Assembly (NCBI GenBank): GCA_035362115.1
Contig: DAOSDD010000100.1
Span: 1-14,438 of the forward strand
Direction: 5' to 3'
Origin: DUMC01 sp035362115
Lineage (GTDB): Bacteria; Bacillota; Clostridia; Acetivibrionales; DUMC01
Length of the DNA stretch: 14,438 bases
Shown: positions 1 through 7,207 of the stretch, piece after piece
How positions within the stretch are numbered: position 1 is the first letter of the stretch
Layout: every line of letters begins with the position of its first letter
Position numbers and translations under genes: made by a program
The notes under the pieces: generated by a model
The model's input: the letters and a program-made list of their open reading frames with translations, nothing else
Databases searched by the model: none
Told to the model about the DNA's origin: nothing

Positions 1-1
1 A

Positions 2-259
2 TTCGTTTCTATGGTGGAAAAAGGCGACATTGAGGCACTTATGGAGTCAAAATCACTTTGGATATGTCTTTCGTGCTTTACCTGTGTGGAGCGCTGCCCT
101 AGAAACGTCGAGCCTGCAAAGCTTATTGAAGCTGTAAGACTGGCAGCAATACGCAAACAAGGGGAAAATTATTTAAAAGCAGATGACATTCCGTTATTAT
201 TGGATGAAAATATTCCACAACAGGCAATTGTCAGCGCATTCAGAAAATACAGTAAATAA
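2..259 (+). CDS. hdrC: HdrC-like heterodisulfide reductase iron-sulfur subunit, 3' end only
   Basis: The reading frame is open from base 2, so the gene begins upstream of the window; the ATG at 11 is internal. The visible 85 residues carry one [4Fe-4S] motif, CLSCFTCVERCP, followed by PAKLIEAVRLAAI, which matches the second cluster region and C-terminal helices of HdrC. Known HdrC proteins have two such motifs and relay electrons between HdrA and the catalytic HdrB. The first motif and any hdrB would lie upstream. The identity is supported by the hdrA that follows on the same strand, although a 341-bp repeat-filled gap separates them. A generic 4Fe-4S protein is the alternative, but the hdrA/flx context makes HdrC likely. 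Confidence 0.8.
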   Translation, partial: FVSMVEKGDIEALMESKSLWICLSCFTCVERCPRNVEPAKLIEAVRLAAIRKQGENYLKADDIPLLLDENIPQQAIVSAFRKYSK

Positions 260-269
260 TCAGCATATA

Positions 270-310
270 AGTACTGCTTTACTATGTTTCCAAATTGGCA
301 TAGCAGTATT
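270..310 (+). other. possible stem-loop after hdrC
   Basis: Bases 270-278 (AGTACTGCT) can pair with 302-310 (AGCAGTATT, one G-U pair), leaving a loop of about 23 bases. Inside it, CTATG at 282-286 can pair alternatively with CATAG at 299-303. No U-tract follows, so it is a weak terminator candidate. It could be a processing or attenuation element between hdrC and hdrA, or chance. Confidence 0.25.
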
Positions 311-600
311 ATATTGTAAATAATTGGCGAATTACATTATAAGTAATTAGCAAATCAGATTATAAGTAATCAGCAAATCAGATTATAAGTAATCAGCAAA
401 TCAGATTATAAGTAATCAGCAAATTAGATTGTAAATAATCAGCAAATTAGAGCAAATTAGATTGTAAATAATCAGCAAATTAGAGCAAATTAGATTGTAA
501 ATAATCGGTGATTTAGATTGTAAATAATCGGTGATTTAGATTGTAAATAATTAGTAAATTAGATTGTTAATAATCAGCACATTAGATTGGAAGTGAGTAA
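311..600. repeat. 23-bp tandem repeat array (11 copies) between hdrC and hdrA
   Basis: Eleven units of 23 bp run head to tail at 311, 334, 357, 380, 403, 426, 459, 492, 515, 538 and 561. A typical unit starts AGATTGTAAATAATCAGC and ends AAATT. Two identical 10-bp pieces, AGAGCAAATT, interrupt the array at 449-458 and 482-491, after the sixth and seventh units. A twelfth, partial unit begins at 584, and its degenerate continuation GGAAGTGAG (589-597) is the only ribosome-binding-like sequence before the hdrA ATG at 601. The period is not a multiple of three and each unit carries stop codons, so the array is not coding. There are no unique spacers, so it is not a CRISPR. Confidence 0.95.
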
Positions 601-2586
601 ATGCAAAAAATAGGCGTGTTTGTTTGCTGGTGCGGAAGCAACATTGCTGCAACTGTCGATGTAGAAGCGGTTGTTAATGCTTTAAAGAATGAACCCGGTG
701 TTGTTTATGCGGCCGATTATCAGTATATGTGCTCCGAAGGCGGTCAGTCAAAAATCAGACATGCAATCAAAGACTTTGGACTTACAGGCATTGTTGTTTG
801 CTCATGCTCTCCAAGAATGCATGAGGCGACCTTCAGGAAAACAGTTGCTAGTGCGGGATTAAACCCGTATATGGTTGAAATTGCAAATATCCGTGAGCAA
901 TGTTCGTGGATCCACAAGAACAAGGAAGAAGCAACCCAAAAAGCAATTATTCTTGCGAGAACTGCAGTTGCAAAGCTTAACTTAAATAAGCCGCTGAAAG
1001 CAGGAGAAAGTGCTGTTGTAAAGCGTGCACTGGTTATCGGCGGGGGTATTGCGGGCATCCAGTCTGCACTTGATATTGCAGAAGCCGGATATGAAGTAGA
1101 TATTGTAGAAAAGTCACCTACAATAGGGGGCAAAATGGCACAGCTTGATAAGACATTCCCGACCCTTGACTGTGCGGCTTGTATCCTTACACCCAAAATG
1201 GTTGACGCAGCATCAAACGAAAAGATAAACCTCTATACATACAGTGAGGTCGAAGCTGTTTCCGGATTTGTGGGGAATTTCACTGTTAAAATAGGGATAA
1301 AAGCCCGCAGCGTTAAGGCTGACCTTTGCAGCGGTTGTGGAGTATGTACAGAAAAATGTCCGTCAAGAAAAGCAAAAAGCGAATTCAATATGGGCCTGTC
1401 CAACAGAGGAGCAATTTACATTCCCTTTGCCCAGGCAATTCCCAATGTTCCCGTTATTGACCGTGAACAATGCATTAAGTTCAAAACCGGCAAGTGCGGA
1501 ATCTGCGAGAAGAACTGCTCTGCAGGAGCTATCGACTTTACACAGCAGGACAAAATCGTAGAAAAACAGTATGGTGCAATTGTAGTTGCAACGGGCTTTA
1601 ATCCCATTTCCCTTAAAAATTTTGATGAGTTTTCATATTCACGGTGTCCTGATGTTGTGACCTCTCTTGAATTTGAACGCATTATGAATGCAGCAGGTCC
1701 TACAAAGGGTAAACTGCTCCGGCCGTCGGATAATACACATCCCCGTACAATTGTTTTCGTACAGTGCGTAGGTTCCCGCGATACATCCGGTTGCGGAAAG
1801 ACATACTGTTCCAAAATTTGCTGCATGTATACAGCAAAGCACGCTATGCTTGTAAGAGAGAAATACCCCTATGTGGATGTTCATGTATTCTACATCGATG
1901 TAAGAACACCCGGTAAGAATTTTGATGAATTCTATCGCCGTGCAGTGGAAGAATACGGCGTCAATTATATAAAAGGAATGGTCGGCAAAATTGCTGAAAA
2001 AAATGGCAGGCTAATGGTCCAAGGCTCTGATTTGCTTGCAGATGAACAGATTGTAATTGAAGCAGATATGGTTGTTCTTGCAACAGCCATTGAACCTGAC
2101 AAGACTGCTAAAGATCTTGCTACTATGCTGACTGCGAGCATTGATACTGATAATTTCTTTACTGAAGCTCATCCTAAACTTCGGCCTGTAGAAAGTCCTA
2201 CAGCAGGTATTTATCTTTCCGGTGTATGCCAGGGGCCGAAGGATATACCTGAGACTGTGGCGCAGGCGTCAGCAGCGGCTGCAAAGGTAATCGGGCTCCT
2301 TGCTAAGGATAAACTTCTATGCAACCCATGTGTATCCAGTTCAGATGAGATGCTCTGCAATGGCTGTTCCTCATGTGAAAAGGTTTGCCCATACGGTGCT
2401 ATATCCTATGTAGATAAAGAATTTAGAGCTGCAGGAAAGATTGAAGTTCGCAGAGTCGCTCAGGTCAACGAGGCAGTTTGTCAGGGCTGTGGTGCTTGTA
2501 CTGTTGCATGCCCATCAAGCGCTATGGATTTGAAAGGTTTTACAAACAAACAGGTTATGGCGGAGGTGGATGCAATATGCCGATAA
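601..2586 (+). CDS. hdrA: HdrA-like electron-bifurcating flavoprotein (CoB-CoM heterodisulfide reductase subunit A family)
   Basis: This 661-residue protein is the usual length for single-FAD HdrA, the cytoplasmic subunit whose FAD is the bifurcation site in Hdr complexes. An HdrA N-terminal domain (about 1-135, with CWCG at 9-12) is followed by the FAD Rossmann motif GGGIAG at 147-152 and the HdrA-typical DCAAC (C191, C194). Cysteine motifs for four ferredoxin-like [4Fe-4S] clusters follow: C243/246/249/253, C291/299/302/306, C586/589/592/596 and C627/630/633/637. The CVGSR segment at 389-393 and CSKICCMY near 403-410 are also family hallmarks. The gene overlaps the next by 10 bp. The start has only a weak GGAAGTGAG ribosome binding site at the edge of the tandem repeat. 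Identity is very secure; the electron partners are inferred from neighbours. Confidence 0.95.
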   Translation: MQKIGVFVCWCGSNIAATVDVEAVVNALKNEPGVVYAADYQYMCSEGGQSKIRHAIKDFGLTGIVVCSCSPRMHEATFRKTVASAGLNPYMVEIANIREQCSWIHKNKEEATQKAIILARTAVAKLNLNKPLKAGESAVVKRALVIGGGIAGIQSALDIAEAGYEVDIVEKSPTIGGKMAQLDKTFPTLDCAACILTPKMVDAASNEKINLYTYSEVEAVSGFVGNFTVKIGIKARSVKADLCSGCGVCTEKCPSRKAKSEFNMGLSNRGAIYIPFAQAIPNVPVIDREQCIKFKTGKCGICEKNCSAGAIDFTQQDKIVEKQYGAIVVATGFNPISLKNFDEFSYSRCPDVVTSLEFERIMNAAGPTKGKLLRPSDNTHPRTIVFVQCVGSRDTSGCGKTYCSKICCMYTAKHAMLVREKYPYVDVHVFYIDVRTPGKNFDEFYRRAVEEYGVNYIKGMVGKIAEKNGRLMVQGSDLLADEQIVIEADMVVLATAIEPDKTAKDLATMLTASIDTDNFFTEAHPKLRPVESPTAGIYLSGVCQGPKDIPETVAQASAAAAKVIGLLAKDKLLCNPCVSSSDEMLCNGCSSCEKVCPYGAISYVDKEFRAAGKIEVRRVAQVNEAVCQGCGACTVACPSSAMDLKGFTNKQVMAEVDAICR

Positions 2587-3023
2587 AAGATGAGTTCAGG
2601 CCGTTGATTGTTGCATTCTGTTGCAACTGGTGCAGTTATGCAGGCGCAGACCTTGCAGGAACCAGCAGGCTTTCATACCCTGCAGATGTAAAAATAATTA
2701 GAGTGCCTTGTTCCGGGCGAATTAACCCTATGTTTATTCTTCGTGCATTCCAAAGAGGTGCCGACGGTGTTATCATCTGCGGTTGTCATCCGGGAGACTG
2801 CCACTATTCAACTGGCAACTACTATGCAAGAAGAAGAATGACACTGCTTTTCAGTCTGCTTGATTATCTGGGAATTGAACGGGAACGTACAAGAGTTGAC
2901 TGGGTTTCAGCAGCAGAAGGCGTTAAATTCTCTACGGTTATGAACGAGTTTTCAAAGACAATTCATCAGCTTGGTGAAAATAAAAGGTTGGGGGATCTGA
3001 GATGCAAAGAATTTTTGGATTAA
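2577..3023 (+). CDS. flxD: MvhD/FlxD-like iron-sulfur electron transfer protein
   Basis: This 148-residue protein begins at the ATG inside the last codons of hdrA, preceded by GGAGG at 2562-2566; starts further upstream in the frame would lie within the hdrA coding region. It carries the conserved cysteines of the MvhD/FlpD family: FCCNWCSYAGAD (C15, C16, C19), PCSGR (C45) and CGCHPGDCHY (C68, C70, C75), which bind a [2Fe-2S] cluster in characterised MvhD. In methanogens MvhD carries electrons from a hydrogenase to HdrA; in Flx systems FlxD docks the NADH-oxidising module instead. No hydrogenase gene is present, and an FAD/NAD oxidoreductase follows, so FlxD is the better label. It overlaps the next gene by 22 bp, implying coupled translation. 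Confidence 0.92.
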   Translation: MPIKDEFRPLIVAFCCNWCSYAGADLAGTSRLSYPADVKIIRVPCSGRINPMFILRAFQRGADGVIICGCHPGDCHYSTGNYYARRRMTLLFSLLDYLGIERERTRVDWVSAAEGVKFSTVMNEFSKTIHQLGENKRLGDLRCKEFLD

Positions 3024-4165
3024 TTAAGGATAAAACCGAAAAACTGCTTGCTGACGGGACCGTCAACAGGGTTATCGGCTGGAAAAAAGGTGAGCTTTTT
3101 TATGATAACACTCCGGCTGTTTTCAACATAAGTACCGTGCCTGGCACGACGCTTACCGGAGATGAGATGGAAAGCTTTGTGTATGATGGCTTTTGTGCAA
3201 GCAACCTTAGCAAGTACCTTATTAGCGAAAGCAAAAAAGACGGGAAAATATTAGCACTGCTTAAGCCTTGTGATACGTACTGCTTTAACCAGCTCGCTAA
3301 AGAACATAGAATTAACAAAGACAATGTTTATATTCTCGGCATTGAGTGCAGAGGAATGATAGATATTAACAAAATCAAGGACTTGGGAATCAAAGGAATC
3401 ATAAGTATCGAAGAGAAGGACTATGAGTATGAGAAATATGATCAACTTATAATTCAGACAATTTATGGTGAGAAAACCTGTAAGAAGAGGGAAGTATTGC
3501 TTGAAAAGTGCCTTTGCTGCAAAGGCAAACGGCATGTGACTTACGATGAGCTTTTGTCAAGGGGCGATCATACCCCCGAGGATACTCGTGCAGATATTCG
3601 CGTATTGACTGGCGAGAATACTCCTGAAGTCACTCCGGAAGTAACCCATGAAGATACTAGCAAAGATATTCGCAAAGGTACTCCCGAAGCAACTCGCAAA
3701 AAAGCTTCCCAGCTTGATTCGAATCGCTTTGAGCTTGTGGAAAAGCTTGAGGCTATGACTCCCGATGAGCGATTTTCATTTTGGCGGGGCGAGCTTTCAA
3801 AGTGTATCCGCTGTAATGCATGCAGAAATGTGTGCCCTGCATGCTCCTGTATAAAATGTGTTTTTGATAACGATAACTCAGGCATTGCAAGCAAGGCAAA
3901 CACTGATACCTTCGAAGAAAACATGTTCCATATCATCCGTGCGTTCCATGTAGCAGGACGTTGTACTGATTGCGGAGAGTGTTCTAGAGTTTGCCCCCAA
4001 CACATACCCCTTCACCTTTTAAATCGCAAGATTATCAAGGATATAAACGAGTTATATGGTGAATATCAGGCCGGTGCTGATACGGAATCACGTGCACCGC
4101 TGGCAGACTTCACTAAAGAAGACGTGGAACCAAGCATTGTAGCGAAAAAAGGAGGAGAGCACTAA
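3002..4165 (+). CDS. flxC: FlxC-like protein: FrhB-like N-terminal region plus two [4Fe-4S] clusters
   Basis: The 387-residue product begins after a GGGGG ribosome binding site at 2990-2994. Residues 1-175 resemble the N-terminal region of F420-reducing hydrogenase beta/dehydrogenase beta proteins, with further cysteines at 170, 172 and 173. A linker at about 190-234 is built from degenerate four-residue units (TPED, TGEN, TPEV, TPEV, THED, TPEA). The C-terminal part has the segment MTPDERFSFWRGELSKC and two cluster motifs: C268/271/274/278, with extra cysteines at 281, 283 and 286, and C321/324/327/331. By position it is the ferredoxin-like subunit carrying electrons between the NAD(P)H module and FlxD/HdrA. 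The name FlxC rests on the D-C-B-A gene order and is less certain than the iron-sulfur assignment. Confidence 0.8.
   Translation: MQRIFGLIKDKTEKLLADGTVNRVIGWKKGELFYDNTPAVFNISTVPGTTLTGDEMESFVYDGFCASNLSKYLISESKKDGKILALLKPCDTYCFNQLAKEHRINKDNVYILGIECRGMIDINKIKDLGIKGIISIEEKDYEYEKYDQLIIQTIYGEKTCKKREVLLEKCLCCKGKRHVTYDELLSRGDHTPEDTRADIRVLTGENTPEVTPEVTHEDTSKDIRKGTPEATRKKASQLDSNRFELVEKLEAMTPDERFSFWRGELSKCIRCNACRNVCPACSCIKCVFDNDNSGIASKANTDTFEENMFHIIRAFHVAGRCTDCGECSRVCPQHIPLHLLNRKIIKDINELYGEYQAGADTESRAPLADFTKEDVEPSIVAKKGGEH
3572..3703 (+). repeat. degenerate 12-bp tandem repeat inside flxC (TPEx linker)
   Basis: Eleven consecutive four-codon units encode TPED, TRAD, IRVL, TGEN, TPEV, TPEV, THED, TSKD, IRKG, TPEA and TRKK. 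The two central units are nearly identical at the DNA level and the flanking ones are diverged. The block joins the FrhB-like part to the ferredoxin part without shifting the frame, so it reads as a charged flexible linker. Confidence 0.7.
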
Positions 4166-5358
4166 TGTTTAAAATATCAACTCAGTGTTTGACAGAGCTT
4201 TTTTCCTTAATTTCCGATAACAGAGCACTGTACATGCCCATTGAGAAAAATGGTCAGGTACAATTTGGCAAGTGGCAAAGGAATGAAAAAGTTCGCCTTG
4301 ATAAACTCAATGCAGTAAAATCCCCAAAGGAGTTTTTCTTTCCCCAGAGCGAAAATATTGTGGCTTTCAAAACCAAAGGAAAGAATATCTCCATTATAGA
4401 TAACAGAGATGAAAGTGAAGCATTTGTCGTTTTCGGTGTTCGAGCATGCGATGCAGCCAGCTTGGGAATTCTAGACAGGGTTTTCCTTGCAGAGCCTGTA
4501 GACACATTTTACAAAACAAGACGGGACAAGGGCATTATAATCACCCTCGCATGCAGTGAACCCGAGGAAACATGCTTCTGCAGTGTTTTTGGAATTGATG
4601 CAGCTAATCCGGCAGGAGATGTTGCCACATGGATTATAGGTGATGTGCTTTACTGGAAGAGTCTTACCCCAAAAGGCGAAGCACTTACAGAAACGGTTAA
4701 GAGCAAGAGTAAGATTAACAGCAACAGTAACAGCAACAGTAACAGCAACAGCAATAGCAACAGTAACAGCAACAGCAATAGCAACAGTAACAGCAACAGC
4801 AACAGCAACAGCAACGGTAACGGTAACAGCAACAGTAACAGCATATTTGAAATGGCTGATTCTTCTGACGAAGAAAAGCTTGAAGGTTATAAAGAGAATG
4901 TTAAAGAAATCATTCAAAAACTTCCTTTTTATGATTTGAGTCTTGATAGCTTCAATAGTGAAGTATTAGGCGAAGCATTAAAGGATAAGTTTAATTCGCC
5001 AAAGTGGAAGGAATTATCCCAATCCTGTATTGGCTGCGGCACATGCACTTTTGTATGCCCAACCTGCCAATGCTACGATATTAGGGATTATGATACAGGA
5101 CACGGCATCCAGAGATTCCGCTGCTGGGATTCCTGCATGTATTCCGATTTTACGAAGATGGCCCACGGCAATCCTAGAACAAGCCAGCTTGAAAGATTCA
5201 GGCAGAGATTTATGCATAAGCTGGTTTACTTCCCTGCAAACAATGATGGAGTATATTCCTGCGTAGGCTGCGGAAGATGCGTTGCTAAATGCCCGGTTTC
5301 TATGAATATTGTGAAAGTTATTAAAGCAATGGGGGTGAAGGAAAGTGTGCGACTGTAA
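4165..5358 (+). CDS. flxB: FlxB-like iron-sulfur protein (AsrA / sulfhydrogenase beta-subunit family)
   Basis: The 397-residue product starts at an ATG sharing one base with the flxC stop, behind GGAGGAG at 4151-4157. The N-terminal region (about 1-180) contains FGVRACDAASLGILDRVF, typical of anaerobic sulfite reductase subunit A and sulfhydrogenase beta proteins. After a 42-residue Asn-Ser/Gly stretch (185-226), the C-terminal part has two [4Fe-4S] motifs: C288/291/294/298, with C301 and C303, and C366/369/372/376. Members of this family pair with an FAD/NAD(P)H subunit of the AsrB/HydG type, which is exactly the next gene. The Asn-Ser block sits between the domains and leaves all cysteines intact. 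The FlxB label follows from family and gene order. Confidence 0.85.
   Translation: MFKISTQCLTELFSLISDNRALYMPIEKNGQVQFGKWQRNEKVRLDKLNAVKSPKEFFFPQSENIVAFKTKGKNISIIDNRDESEAFVVFGVRACDAASLGILDRVFLAEPVDTFYKTRRDKGIIITLACSEPEETCFCSVFGIDAANPAGDVATWIIGDVLYWKSLTPKGEALTETVKSKSKINSNSNSNSNSNSNSNSNSNSNSNSNSNSNSNSNGNGNSNSNSIFEMADSSDEEKLEGYKENVKEIIQKLPFYDLSLDSFNSEVLGEALKDKFNSPKWKELSQSCIGCGTCTFVCPTCQCYDIRDYDTGHGIQRFRCWDSCMYSDFTKMAHGNPRTSQLERFRQRFMHKLVYFPANNDGVYSCVGCGRCVAKCPVSMNIVKVIKAMGVKESVRL
4717..4842 (+). repeat. hexanucleotide repeat (AACAGY)n inside flxB encoding poly(Asn-Ser)
   Basis: Twenty-one consecutive 6-bp units, AACAGC or AACAGT with two AACGGT variants near the 3' end, encode 42 residues of alternating Asn and Ser (two Gly). 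The reverse strand shows a long leucine-rich frame that is only a shadow of this repeat. The AGC/AGT order itself recurs in larger blocks, indicating several rounds of slippage or unequal duplication. Confidence 0.97.
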
Positions 5359-6226
5359 TCACAGTACAGGTGAATGTACATGTAAAGGCACAGGTGGAAG
5401 TACGGGTGAAGTATTAATCCCGAAGCTGGGCGTTGTTACTGATATAAAAATCGATACACCCGATGTGAAAACCTTCCGGGTAAATGCTCTTGACGGTGGT
5501 GTATGTTTTAAGCACATGCCCGGTCAGTGTGCTATGCTCTCAATCCCTGGCGTTGGTGAGGCTATGTTTTCAATCACATCTTCACCAACCAATACCGAGT
5601 ATATGGAGTTTAGCATAAAGAAATGCGGACATCTCACCGAATGGCTGCATCAGATAGATATGGGACAGCAGATTACAATCAGAGGGCCATACGGAAACGC
5701 CTTTCCTATGGAAACTGAACTAAAAGGCAAGGATTTGCTTTTTATAGCAGGTGGAATAGGACTTGCGCCGCTCAGGTCGGTTATCAACTATGCTCGCCAT
5801 TACAGAAAAAACTACGGTCATATTGATATAGTTTATGGTTCAAGGAGTAAAGATGATCTGGTCAATTATGATGAAATTATAAATGAGTGGTGTAATGATG
5901 ATGGTATTAATGTCTATTTGACAATTGACCGTGAGCAGGAAGGCTGGGACGGTCATGTAGGATTTGTACCTAATTATATAAAGGAATTGAACTTTAATAC
6001 TAATAAAACAGCAATTGTTTGCGGACCTCCCATCATGATTAAATTTACGCTGGTAGCCTTGCAGGAATTGGGCTTCGACAAAACACAGATATTTACTACA
6101 ATGGAGCTTAAGATGAAATGCGGTGTTGGCAAGTGCGGACGCTGCAATATTGGTTCTAAATATGTCTGCAAGGATGGTCCGGTATTTCGTTGTGATGAGT
6201 TGGACGAACTACCAAATGAATATTAA
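5345..6226 (+). CDS. flxA: FlxA-like FAD/NAD(P)H oxidoreductase with C-terminal [2Fe-2S] cluster
   Basis: The 293-residue product has the ferredoxin-NADP reductase fold order of sulfhydrogenase gamma, AsrB and dihydroorotate dehydrogenase electron-transfer subunits. The FAD-binding barrel includes PGQCAMLSIPG and MFSITSS, the nucleotide-binding part has LLFIAGGIGLAPLRS, and a C-terminal CX4CX2CX7C motif (C259, C264, C267, C275) binds a [2Fe-2S] cluster. It would oxidise NADH or NADPH and feed electrons to FlxB/FlxC. The start is a GTG overlapping the flxB end by 14 bp, because the frame has no early ATG. The first 22 residues are Cys/Gly/Thr-rich, built from short ACAGGTG-like repeats, and look like an added extension. 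The choice of NADH over NADPH cannot be read reliably from the sequence. Confidence 0.9.
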   Translation: MCDCNHSTGECTCKGTGGSTGEVLIPKLGVVTDIKIDTPDVKTFRVNALDGGVCFKHMPGQCAMLSIPGVGEAMFSITSSPTNTEYMEFSIKKCGHLTEWLHQIDMGQQITIRGPYGNAFPMETELKGKDLLFIAGGIGLAPLRSVINYARHYRKNYGHIDIVYGSRSKDDLVNYDEIINEWCNDDGINVYLTIDREQEGWDGHVGFVPNYIKELNFNTNKTAIVCGPPIMIKFTLVALQELGFDKTQIFTTMELKMKCGVGKCGRCNIGSKYVCKDGPVFRCDELDELPNEY

Positions 6227-6256
6227 TCAAAATAAGGAAAATCAGGGAGAAATTCA

Positions 6257-6433
6257 GGGACACTCCTCTACATTAGAGACACTTTAGGGACACTCCTCTA
6301 CATTAGAGACACATTAGGGACATTTCACAACATAAAGAACACTCCTTAAAGTAAAAAGAATGCCTGATGCTTGAGAGAGGAGTGTATCCCTATTCCTAAA
6401 GTGTTCCTATACCTAAAAAGAGAGGAGTGTCCC
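6257..6433. repeat. 30-bp direct repeats within a large imperfect inverted repeat (GGGACACTCCTCT family)
   Basis: This fills the 274-bp gap between flxA and the fumarate-reductase-like genes. Two nearly identical 30-bp units (6257-6286, 6287-6316) start with GGGACACTCCTCT, and a degraded third begins at 6317. On the other side, AGAGGAGTGTCCC at 6421-6433 is the exact reverse complement of that 13-mer. A variant lies at 6376-6390, and CCTAAAGTG near 6396 matches the reverse of CACTTTAGG near 6281. Together the two arms (about 6257-6320 and 6374-6433) could fold into a long imperfect hairpin. No protein-coding frame is credible here. Confidence 0.85.
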
Positions 6434-6491
6434 TATACCTTGGATGGATACCTTGGTATACCTTTAGAGAAAAAGACTCAACAAGAAAGGA

Positions 6492-6533
6492 CGTGAAGTA
6501 ATGGAAGTAATGGAAGTAATGGAAGAAATGGTT
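6492..6533 (+). repeat. 9-bp repeat GTAATGGAA over the translation start
   Basis: The unit GTAATGGAA, with one GAAATGG variant, recurs across the start of the iron-sulfur subunit gene and gives the product the N-terminus MEVMEVMEEM. Each unit carries an in-frame ATG, so changes in copy number would add or remove start codons without changing the frame. Confidence 0.75.
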
Positions 6534-7193
6534 AATGTATTTTTGATGGGTAAAAAATATGCTGTTCCTTCAAACCTTACAATCATGGGAGCGATGGAGT
6601 ATGCAGGATATCAGCTTGTACGCGGCTGCGGATGCCGTAATGGGTTTTGCGGTGCTTGCGCTATAATATATAGAATCAAAGGCGAACGTGAGCTTAAAGT
6701 TTGCCTAGCATGTCAGACAAAGGTTGAAGACAACATGTATATTGCAACACTGCCGTTTTTCCCGCTTGTTAAAGAGGTTTATAATATAAATGAAATAAAG
6801 CCCACAGAACAGATTATGATGCAGCTTTACCCTGAAATTTACAGTTGTATTGGCTGCAATGCATGCACCAAGAGTTGTACACAGGGGCTTGATGTCATGC
6901 AGTATATTGCATATGCACAAAGAGGAGAATACAAAAAGTGCGCAGAAGCATCATTTGACTGTGTAATGTGTGGTGTATGCTCATCACGCTGCCCTGCAGG
7001 TATATCACATCCACAGGTGGCACTTCTTGCAAGAAGACTGACAGGAAAATATCTTGCACCAAAATCCCAGCACCTTGAAAACAGGGTTTGTGAAATTGGA
7101 AATGGTGATTTTAAGGAACTGCTGGAAGGACTTATGCAGAAACCCATTGAGAAATTAAAAGAACTGTATAACAATAGAGAAATTGAAGAGTAA
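6501..7193 (+). CDS. fumarate-reductase-like iron-sulfur subunit ([2Fe-2S] plus two HdrC-type [4Fe-4S] motifs)
   Basis: The 230-residue product has an N-terminal plant-ferredoxin-like domain with CRNGFCGAC (C45, C50, C53) and C68, followed by two full CX2CX2CX3C motifs: C116/119/122/126 and C154/157/160/164. SdhB/FrdB proteins normally have [2Fe-2S], [4Fe-4S] and [3Fe-4S] clusters. Here both later motifs are the complete four-cysteine type, with the CVMCGVCSSRCP wording of HdrC. The layout recalls the N-terminal part of thiol:fumarate reductase TfrB without its HdrB-like CCG region. The start is a run of ATG-containing 9-bp repeats behind AAAGGA at 6486-6491; ATGs at 6501, 6510, 6522 and 6531 are all possible. 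It lies 14 bp before the flavoprotein gene, so the two are presumably partners. Confidence 0.82.
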   Translation: MEVMEVMEEMVNVFLMGKKYAVPSNLTIMGAMEYAGYQLVRGCGCRNGFCGACAIIYRIKGERELKVCLACQTKVEDNMYIATLPFFPLVKEVYNINEIKPTEQIMMQLYPEIYSCIGCNACTKSCTQGLDVMQYIAYAQRGEYKKCAEASFDCVMCGVCSSRCPAGISHPQVALLARRLTGKYLAPKSQHLENRVCEIGNGDFKELLEGLMQKPIEKLKELYNNREIEE

Positions 7194-7207
7194 GGGGGGA
7201 TGATTGG

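Noticed and set aside
311..583. possible CRISPR array
   Set aside because: The 23-bp units are directly adjacent, with no unique spacers; the only interruptions are two identical 10-bp partial repeats.
561..600. Rex-type redox operator (TTGTTAA in the last 23-bp unit)
   Set aside because: Only one half-site is present; the matching TTAACAA half is missing at the right spacing.
744..1196. minus-strand open frame within hdrA
   Set aside because: It is antisense to a fully conserved HdrA sequence and has no motif or start signal; it is a shadow frame.
2478..2576. upstream extension of flxD
   Set aside because: These codons lie wholly inside hdrA and do not resemble the MvhD family; the ATG at 2577 has GGAGG and the conserved N-terminus.
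4650..4844. long leucine-rich frame on the minus strand
   Set aside because: It is the reverse reading of the Asn-Ser hexanucleotide repeat in flxB; it has no ribosome binding site of its own.
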